Assembly: GCF_910584465.1 (NCBI RefSeq)
Contig: NZ_CAJUBK010000047.1
Coordinates: 1-18,679, forward strand
Direction: 5' to 3'
Origin: an uncultured Oscillibacter sp.
GTDB lineage: Bacteria > Bacillota > Clostridia > Oscillospirales > Oscillospiraceae
Length of the DNA stretch: 18,679 bases
Part shown: positions 1 through 5,134 of the stretch, piece by piece
Numbering within the stretch: the stretch's first letter is position 1
Layout: each line of letters opens with the position of its first letter
Notes under the pieces: generated by a model
What the model saw: only the letters and a program-made list of their open reading frames with translations
Databases searched by the model: none
Told to the model about the DNA's origin: nothing
Made by a program: the position numbers and the translations under genes

Positions 1-82
1 CCTCCGGCCCTCCCGGCCCCCTGCGCCCCGGCGGTCCCCCCTGTCCGCCAAGATCCCTGGGCAGATTTCATAAACTGTTCAC

Positions 83-111
83 CATTTTCCCAGACGCTTC
101 CTGTATATTAT
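83..111 (+). promoter_or_regulatory. weak promoter candidate for the CBS gene
   Basis: A TATTAT -10-like hexamer lies at 106-111 in a short AT-rich patch about 70 bases before the chosen start. The best-placed -35 position (83-88) reads CATTTT, which is poor. The AT-rich island and its position suggest a promoter, but the match is weak. The first 80 bases of the window show nothing else recognisable. Confidence 0.3.
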
Positions 112-182
112 AGATAGCGATGACCTACCTGCTGCTACGACTTAGGCGGGCCGCCCCGCCCCTTCAGAAACGAGGCATGATC

Positions 183-617
183 GTGAACATTGCTTATCTG
201 TTGACCCCCAAGCACCGCGTCGCTTTTTTGTACGACGACAACACCATGCGCCAGGGCCTGGAAAAGCTCCGGCACCACGGCCGCAGCGCCGTCCCCGTCA
301 TCAACCGCAAGGGCCAGTACGTGGGCACCGTCAGCGAGGGGGATTTCCTCTGGCGGCTCCTCCCGGACGAGGGCACGCCCTGTCCCTGTTCCTTGAAGGA
401 GCTGGAACGGCTCCACGTCCGGGACATCCTCCGGGAGAACCCCTCCGTCCGCATCACCGCCTCCCTGGACGAACTGCTGGACAACATCATCCGCCACAAC
501 TTCGTCCCCGTGGTCGACGATCTGAACAGCTTCATCGGCATCGTCACCCGGCAGGACATCATCCGCTGCCTCTCCGAGGAGAAGGACGCCGCGCCATGCC
601 TCCGGAAGATCGTATGA
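183..617 (+). CDS. CBS-domain-pair protein
   Basis: A 144-residue stand-alone protein made of two CBS repeats, roughly residues 8-60 and 78-136. The first repeat contains AVPVI and YVGTVSEGDFL; the second contains FVPVVDD and FIGIVTRQDII. These are the usual strand-helix signatures of Bateman modules, which bind adenine nucleotides and act as regulatory sensors. There is no catalytic domain. I chose the GTG start at 183 because GAGG at 172-175 is about 7 bases upstream and the resulting N-terminus (MNIAYLLTPK) looks like small Firmicute CBS proteins. The in-frame ATGs at 120 and 177 have no properly spaced ribosome site. It is monocistronic, with a terminator directly behind it. The ligand and partner are unknown; the family call is firm. 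Confidence 0.88.
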   Translation: MNIAYLLTPKHRVAFLYDDNTMRQGLEKLRHHGRSAVPVINRKGQYVGTVSEGDFLWRLLPDEGTPCPCSLKELERLHVRDILRENPSVRITASLDELLDNIIRHNFVPVVDDLNSFIGIVTRQDIIRCLSEEKDAAPCLRKIV

Positions 618-660
618 GCCCTCTCGGGAAAGCCGAGGGGACCGGACCGTGAAAGACCAT

Positions 661-702
661 CGCCCGCCGAAAAGGATCTGCTTTTCGGCGGGCGCCGCTT
701 TT
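661..702 (+). terminator. rho-independent terminator of the CBS gene
   Basis: A perfect 14-bp stem, CGCCCGCCGAAAAG (661-674) and CTTTTCGGCGGGCG (681-694), has a 6-base loop and a short T-run at 699-702. An outer 8-bp pair, CCGGACCG (642-649) with CGGTCCGG (707-714), could enclose it. A smaller hairpin precedes it at 620-640. Confidence 0.85.
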
Positions 703-714
703 ATAGCGGTCCGG

Positions 715-1109
715 CATCTGCCAGGAGCCACATATGGGAGATCCAGGTCCGGGGAGGCATCCGGGACGGTGCATCCGGTATGCTGCGGCCGCGCGGGCAG
801 GGACGATCCTGTGCGATGCCGCGGGGAGGAAGGTCCCCCGCGGCCGGGCCTTCGAGAGAGGGCGTCTCCCCCTCATGGGAAAAGGGCGGGCGTTCCCTTT
901 AAGGATGTCATCATGCCTCACACAGCATGACCGGGCAAGAGAGACCGGCGCAGTCTGCCTTGCCCTCGATCTCGATCCTGAAGCCCGGCCTTCCTGAGGG
1001 GCCGTCGCTTTTTTGCACGATCTCCCCTCCGGCCGGGCCGCCCCGATCTGTGCGATCCTCCCGCGCCGCGGGACAGGGGCCGGAAACTTCCACAAAAAAG
1101 CCCCAAAAC
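715..1109. other. gene-free intergenic stretch with hairpins
   Basis: About 395 bases hold no convincing coding region on either strand; the open frames here have low-complexity, Arg/Pro/Gly-rich translations with no recognisable family. Visible structures are TCATGC/GCATGA (911-916 with 925-930), GGGCAAG/CTTGCCC (933-939 with 959-965), and a short CGGCC/GGCCG hairpin near 985-1003 followed by TTTTTT at about 1010-1015. This could be a small RNA or leader ending in a terminator, or simply decayed sequence. I recognise no riboswitch class. Confidence 0.35.
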
Positions 1110-1133
1110 GCAAGTGCATTCATAGTAACTTGC
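1110..1133. promoter_or_regulatory. inverted repeat upstream of the TRAP promoter
   Basis: GCAAGT (1110-1115) and ACTTGC (1128-1133) form a dyad with a 12-base spacer, about 30 bases upstream of the -35 box. A further ACTTGC lies at 1201-1206, next to the predicted transcription start. The arrangement could bind an activator or repressor of the transporter. No regulator gene is adjacent, so this is a candidate only. Confidence 0.35.
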
Positions 1134-1163
1134 AAAAATTATTTACTACTTCAAAATACAGCC

Positions 1164-1192
1164 TTGAAAAGCGCAGGACCCCGTGATATGAT
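1164..1192 (+). promoter_or_regulatory. sigma-A promoter of the TRAP operon
   Basis: TTGAAA (1164-1169) and TATGAT (1187-1192) are separated by 17 bases, a near-consensus housekeeping promoter. Transcription should begin near 1199. This rules out the in-frame ATG at 1193 as the start of the following gene and supports ATG 1262. Confidence 0.75.
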
Positions 1193-1261
1193 ATGCACAT
1201 ACTTGCAGGAGCCATATCCGGCCCTGGCAAAATCCAAATCCTGACGAAAAGAGGAAGAACG

Positions 1262-2296
1262 ATGAAAAAGAAATTCTCTCTGCTGATGGCCGTCCTCGTG
1301 CTGGCCATGGCCCTCTCCGCCTGCGGCGGCAATAACGACAGCGGCTCCGGCTCCCCCTCCGGCACCTCCGCCCCCGCCGACTCCGGCTCCAAGGCCGAGG
1401 CCGTGGACACCAACACCGTGGCCGTGGGCGCGGTGGTCATCGCCCGGGACGACGTGTCCGAGGACGACGTGTACAACTTCGTCTCCACCATCTTCGAGAA
1501 CACCGACGCCATCACCGAGCAGCACGCCAAGGGCGGCGAGCTGGACCTGGCCTTCGCCTCCTCCGTCACCTCCGTGCCCTATCACCCCGGCGCGGCCAAG
1601 TACTTCGCTGAGAAGGGCATCGAGGTCGCCGCGGTCAAGGACGGCGCCGGCTCCGGCGACTCCAAGGCGCTGACCTTCACCACCGGCGGCGAGACCGGCA
1701 CCTACTACGCCTTCGGCGGCGTGCTGGCCAGCTATGTCTCCTCCAACTCCGACGTGTCCGTCACCGCCGTCGTCGGCAACGGCTCCCAGTCCAACGTGGA
1801 GGACCTGACCGCCGGCGACGTGCAGCTGGGCTTCGTCCAGTCCGACGTCATGAGCTACGCCTACAACGGCGAGCGCCTTTTCGAGTCCCCCGTGACCAAC
1901 TTCTCCGTGGTGGCCGCCCTGTATATGGAGCAGGTCCAGATCGCCACCACCGATCCCGAGATCAAGTCCGTGGCCGACCTGGCGGGCAAGACCGTCTCCA
2001 TCGGCGTCTCCGGTTCCGGCGTGTACTTCAATGCCATCGACGTCCTGGGCGCTTACGGCCTGACCGAGTCCGACATCAGCCCCGTGTTCCAGAACTTCGG
2101 CGACAGCGCCGACAACCTCAAGGACGGCAAGATCGACGCGGCCTTCATCGTGGCCGGCGCTCCCACCCCCGCCATCTCCGACCTGGCCCTGTCCCAGCCC
2201 ACCTATCTGGTCGGCCTGGACGAGGAGCACACCAACGCCCTGCTGGAGAGCTCCCCCTTCTACAGCGCCTATACCATCCCCGCCGGGACCTATTGA
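1262..2296 (+). CDS. TAXI-family TRAP substrate-binding lipoprotein, apparently circularly permuted
   Basis: The 344-residue extracytoplasmic binding protein of a TAXI-type TRAP transporter; its ligand cannot be read from sequence. Residues 1-21 are a lipoprotein signal with lipobox LSAC (Cys21), followed by a Gly/Ser/Pro linker to about 47. The order then departs from the family. Residues 48-125 (TVAVGAVVIARDD, then VPYHPGAAKYFAEKG) match what is normally the C-terminal segment. After a second Gly/Ser/Asp linker (126-135) comes the usual N-terminal segment: LTFTTGGETGTYYAFGG, then GFVQSDV, ALYMEQVQI, GSGVYFNAIDVLGAYGL and DGKIDAAFIVAGAP. The protein stops at IPAGTY, exactly where ordinary members continue into the segment found here at 48-125. 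No coding remnant follows the stop. The ATG at 1262 has GAGGAAG at 1251-1257 and lies downstream of the promoter. The family is certain; the permutation rests on remembered family order. Confidence 0.92.
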   Translation: MKKKFSLLMAVLVLAMALSACGGNNDSGSGSPSGTSAPADSGSKAEAVDTNTVAVGAVVIARDDVSEDDVYNFVSTIFENTDAITEQHAKGGELDLAFASSVTSVPYHPGAAKYFAEKGIEVAAVKDGAGSGDSKALTFTTGGETGTYYAFGGVLASYVSSNSDVSVTAVVGNGSQSNVEDLTAGDVQLGFVQSDVMSYAYNGERLFESPVTNFSVVAALYMEQVQIATTDPEIKSVADLAGKTVSIGVSGSGVYFNAIDVLGAYGLTESDISPVFQNFGDSADNLKDGKIDAAFIVAGAPTPAISDLALSQPTYLVGLDEEHTNALLESSPFYSAYTIPAGTY

Positions 2297-2315
2297 TCTT
2301 AACCCGAGCCCGTCT

Positions 2316-2392
2316 GGCAAGGGCCGCGTATCGCGGCCCTTGCCGCATTGAAAGGGCGGCACGGATCTCCGCCCCTTCAATACGGCAAGGGC
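2316..2392 (+). promoter_or_regulatory. competing intercistronic hairpins
   Basis: Hairpin 1 is a perfect 13-bp stem, GGCAAGGGCCGCG (2316-2328) with CGCGGCCCTTGCC (2332-2344), without a T-run. Hairpin 2 pairs 2336-2345 with 2383-2392, 2347-2352 with 2376-2381, and 2354-2359 with 2369-2374 (22 pairs, two mismatches, 9-base loop). Positions 2336-2344 are used by both, so the two folds exclude each other. Placement between a binding-protein gene and its permease gene suggests mRNA 3'-end protection or attenuation that keeps permease expression lower. Confidence 0.65.
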
Positions 2393-2423
2393 ACTATATT
2401 CAATGAACAAGGAGAACATCCCT

Positions 2424-4463
2424 ATGAGCGAGAAAGACAAGAACCACCTTCCCGACGTAGAGATCGGCACCGCGGCGGAGATGGAAGAGGTCATGCGCAA
2501 GTATGACCGGGAATCCGCCACCCGCATCTGGGAAGGCAGACCCAAAGCGCTGGTCAGCGTGGTCATGGCCCTGTTTTCCGTGTACTGCATCTGGCTGACC
2601 CTCCGGTGCAACTGGGACATGCCCATCCGCCTCAGCTCCTTCCTGGGGCTCATCATCGTCATGGGCTACCTGACCTATCCCGCCCGGAAGGACCACGTGC
2701 GGCCCAACTCCATGCCTTGGTACGACGTCGTCCTGATGGTCCTGGGCGCGGGCTCCTTCTTCTATTACTGCGTCAACTACATGTCCCTGGCCAAGATCCT
2801 CACCAGCGCCGCCAAGATCAACCCCTTCGGCGAGGGCTCGGTGGACAACGCCTGGTTCTATATCGTCCTGGGCATCGTGGGCGTGGCCTGCCTGGCCGAG
2901 CTCTGCCGCCGCTGCGTGGGCCTGCCCATCCTGTGCGTGGCGGGCGTGCTGCTGGTCTACACCTTCGCCAGCGGCCAGAACCTGGCCCGGGTGGTCTACA
3001 CCCTCTTTTACGGCACCTCCGGCGTCATGGCGACGCCCGTCCAGGTCTGCGCCAAGTTCATCGCCGTGTTCATCATCTTCGGCGCGTTCCTGGAGCGGAC
3101 CGGCATCTCCAACTTCTTCATCGACCTTGCCAACTCCCTGGCGGGCAGCACCTCCGGCGGTCCGGCCAAGGTGGCCGTCATCTCCTCCGCCCTGTGCGGC
3201 ATGGTGTCCGGCTCGTCGGTCGGCAACACCGTCACCACCGGCTCCGTCACCATCCCCATGATGAAGCGCACCGGCTATCAGGGCGAGTTCGCCGGGGCCG
3301 TGGAGGCCGCGGCCTCCACCGGCGGGCAGATCATGCCCCCCATCATGGGCGCGGCGGCCTTCCTCATGGCGGAGTTCATGGACACCACCTACGCCGACGT
3401 GGCCCTGAAGGCCATCCTCCCCGCGTTCCTCTACTTCACCGGCATCTTCATCGCCGTCCATCTGGAGGCCCGCCGCCTGGATCTGAAGGGCATCCCCCGC
3501 GACCAGCTCCCGAAGTTCGGGGCCCTCATCAAGAGCATCTACCTGCTCCTGCCCCTGGTCGTCCTGGTCTGGATGGTGTCTACCAACATGAAGACCCTCC
3601 AGTTCTCCGCCGCCGTCGCCATCGGCCTGGCGATCCTGGTGAGCCTGCCCCACCTCTTCGCCGGCAGCCGCGCCCAGCACGCGGAGGGCGTGCCCGCCCG
3701 CTTCGCCAAGGACACCTTCGGCATGATCGTCTCCTCCCTGGAGGCCGGCGGGCGCAGCTGCATCACCGTGGCCGTGGCCTGCTCCGTGGCGGGCATCGTA
3801 TCCGGCTGCATCACGGTGACGGGCCTGGCCTCCAAGCTCATCAACGGCGTCATCGGCGTCAGCCGGATGATCCCCTTCCCGGCGCTGTCCCTGTTCATCG
3901 CCCTGTTCCTGACCATGCTCTGCTGCATCGTCCTGGGCATGGGCGTGCCCACCACGGCCAATTACTGCATCATGGCCTCCACCTGCGCGCCCATCCTGAT
4001 CCAGCTGGGCATCGGCAAGATCCCCGCCCACTTCTTCGTGTTCTACTTCGGCATCGTGGCGGACATCACGCCTCCCGTGGCCCTGGCGGCTTACGCGGGC
4101 AGCGCCATCGCCAAGTCCAACCCCATGAAGACCGGCATCAACGCCACGAAACTGGCGATCGCCGCCTTCATCGTGCCCTATATCTTCGCCTACAGTCCGG
4201 AGATGCTCTTCGTGAACGTGACCAGCCCCTTCCAGGTGGTGCAGATCGTCATCAGCGCGCTGCTGGGCATCTTCGGCGTGGCCGCGGCGCTGAACGGCTT
4301 TTTGTTCCGCCCCATCCCCGGGCTGCTGCGGCTGGCCCTGGCGGCGGCGGGCCTTGCCATGATGATACCCGGCGCCCTGACGGACGTGGTGGGCCTGGCC
4401 GCTCTGGCCGCCATCATCCTCTTCCAGCGGGCCCTGGCGAAGCGTGCCCCCGCCGGTACCTGA
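2424..4463 (+). CDS. TRAP transporter fused permease (DctQM-like) of the TAXI type
   Basis: A 679-residue integral membrane protein combining the small and large TRAP membrane subunits. It imports a carboxylate-type substrate delivered by the upstream lipoprotein, normally driven by a sodium gradient. About 45 hydrophilic residues precede many hydrophobic helices through the whole length. The DctM-type core shows GGPAKVAVISSALCGMVSGS, then GGQIMPPIMGAAAFLMAEF (300-318), LGMGVPTT (504-511) and DITPPVA (547-553), all hallmarks of the fused TAXI permease. I chose ATG 2424 because AAGGAG at 2409-2414 is 9 bases upstream; the in-frame ATG at 2403 precedes that site. The gene is 127 bases behind the binding-protein gene in one operon, with the double hairpin between them. 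Confidence 0.93.
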   Translation: MSEKDKNHLPDVEIGTAAEMEEVMRKYDRESATRIWEGRPKALVSVVMALFSVYCIWLTLRCNWDMPIRLSSFLGLIIVMGYLTYPARKDHVRPNSMPWYDVVLMVLGAGSFFYYCVNYMSLAKILTSAAKINPFGEGSVDNAWFYIVLGIVGVACLAELCRRCVGLPILCVAGVLLVYTFASGQNLARVVYTLFYGTSGVMATPVQVCAKFIAVFIIFGAFLERTGISNFFIDLANSLAGSTSGGPAKVAVISSALCGMVSGSSVGNTVTTGSVTIPMMKRTGYQGEFAGAVEAAASTGGQIMPPIMGAAAFLMAEFMDTTYADVALKAILPAFLYFTGIFIAVHLEARRLDLKGIPRDQLPKFGALIKSIYLLLPLVVLVWMVSTNMKTLQFSAAVAIGLAILVSLPHLFAGSRAQHAEGVPARFAKDTFGMIVSSLEAGGRSCITVAVACSVAGIVSGCITVTGLASKLINGVIGVSRMIPFPALSLFIALFLTMLCCIVLGMGVPTTANYCIMASTCAPILIQLGIGKIPAHFFVFYFGIVADITPPVALAAYAGSAIAKSNPMKTGINATKLAIAAFIVPYIFAYSPEMLFVNVTSPFQVVQIVISALLGIFGVAAALNGFLFRPIPGLLRLALAAAGLAMMIPGALTDVVGLAALAAIILFQRALAKRAPAGT

Positions 4464-4473
4464 ACCTGTCTTC

Positions 4474-4497
4474 GAGACCGCCCTCCGGGGCGGTCTC
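4474..4497 (+). terminator. hairpin behind the TRAP permease
   Basis: A perfect 10-bp stem, GAGACCGCCC (4474-4483) with GGGCGGTCTC (4488-4497), has a TCCG loop. It begins ten bases after the stop codon. There is no T-run, because a repeat element starts at its 3' edge. Its stem sequence is nearly repeated by the terminator at 4660-4683. Confidence 0.6.
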
Positions 4498-4645
4498 AGC
4501 CTATCGAAAAGACGTTTTCGACAGCCTGGGCAAGTTTTCAGAACGTTACGAACGTTCTGAAAACTTATGATCCGAACGGCGCAGGAGACCCTTCCTGGGT
4601 CTGCCGCACACACGCGTCCTTCCCGTCATTTGAGTTCCCCGCCTC
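4497..4645 (+). repeat. MITE-like intergenic repeat, copy 1
   Basis: This copy matches the minus strand of 11149-11314 in the same order. The stretch around 4516-4547, including GGGCAAGTTTTCAG, agrees at about 30 of 32 positions with copy 3. It contains a perfect 16-bp hairpin (4532-4547 with 4551-4566) and the shared ACCCTTCCTGGGT hairpin core near 4588-4600. The left end CAGCCTATCGAAAA resembles the terminal repeat of copy 3. The right end is degenerate, lacks the T-rich terminus and is placed only roughly. It lies directly downstream of the TRAP permease in the same orientation. Confidence 0.7.
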
Positions 4646-4659
4646 GTTCGGCGGCCCGG

Positions 4660-4683
4660 GACCGCCCCTTGGGGCGGTCTTTT
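4660..4683 (+). terminator. rho-independent terminator
   Basis: GACCGCCC (4660-4667) pairs with GGGCGGTC (4672-4679) and is followed by TTTT at 4680-4683. It lies behind repeat copy 1 and would end any transcript that reads through the TRAP operon. Confidence 0.7.
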
Positions 4684-4820
4684 CTTTCCTGGATGTGGGG
4701 ACGACGGGAGGCGCGCCCTCTCCTTCCAAATTTTTGTGAGATCTGCTCTGAAACCTCCGCAGCCCTTCCCACGTCTATAAAAACGGGGCAGGCTTTCCTG
4801 CTCTTTAGAAAATCTTAAGA

Positions 4821-4883
4821 AAACTGTAACCGTTTTGTTGTTGTTTTCCCCGGCAAACTGTTCTAGCATAGGTGATACAGTTT
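4821..4883 (+). promoter_or_regulatory. exporter-operon promoter with a three-copy AAACTGT motif
   Basis: TTGTTT (4841-4846) and TAGCAT (4864-4869), 17 bases apart, form a modest promoter. AAACTGT occurs at 4821-4827 and 4855-4861, and its inverse ACAGTTT at 4877-4883. The last two form a dyad with a 15-base spacer that brackets the -10 box. This looks like an operator for a regulator encoded elsewhere. Confidence 0.5.
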
Positions 4884-5121
4884 TGGTGCCAGGGCCTGCC
4901 GCCCTGTCTCGAAGTCCAAAGACCTGTACCCACGCCCGGAGGACGCCGGACAGGCGGGGATCCTCCCCGCCGGGCCAGGGCCCCTCCCGCGGCCACACCA
5001 GCGTGCGGCCGGGGGACCGGCGCAGTCGGCGCGTCCAGCGGGCACGGGGCGGGTCCTAAGCCGGCGGAGGCCGCTCCCTCCAGGGGACAGCCGCCGCCTC
5101 CGGGATCCTATCGAACCGATG
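4884..5121 (+). other. long GC-rich leader of the exporter operon
   Basis: If the promoter above is right, about 260 untranslated bases precede the adaptor gene. The stretch holds a clear hairpin, GGCGGGGA (4953-4960) with TCCCCGCC (4964-4971), and no convincing small gene. I recognise no known riboswitch. The ribosome site AAGGAGA lies at 5122-5128. Confidence 0.35.
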
Positions 5122-5134
5122 AAGGAGAAGTCAT

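Noticed and set aside
120..182. Upstream in-frame ATGs (120 and 177) as the start of the CBS protein
   Set aside because: ATG 120 gives an atypical Arg-rich extension with no ribosome site, and GAGG is only one base from ATG 177. GTG 183 has proper spacing and a family-like N-terminus.
559..1244. Several open frames on both strands between the CBS and TAXI genes
   Set aside because: Translations are Arg/Pro/Gly-rich with no recognisable motif or convincing ribosome site; they overlap each other in several frames.
1151..2662. Minus-strand frame (503 codons) opposite the TAXI gene
   Set aside because: Low-complexity Gly/His translation; it is a codon-bias shadow.
2400..4613. Very long open frame (737 codons) on the minus strand opposite the TRAP permease
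   Set aside because: Its translation is His/Gly/Asp/Ala-rich low complexity, the usual shadow of a GC-rich gene with C/G third positions. The plus strand encodes a clear permease.
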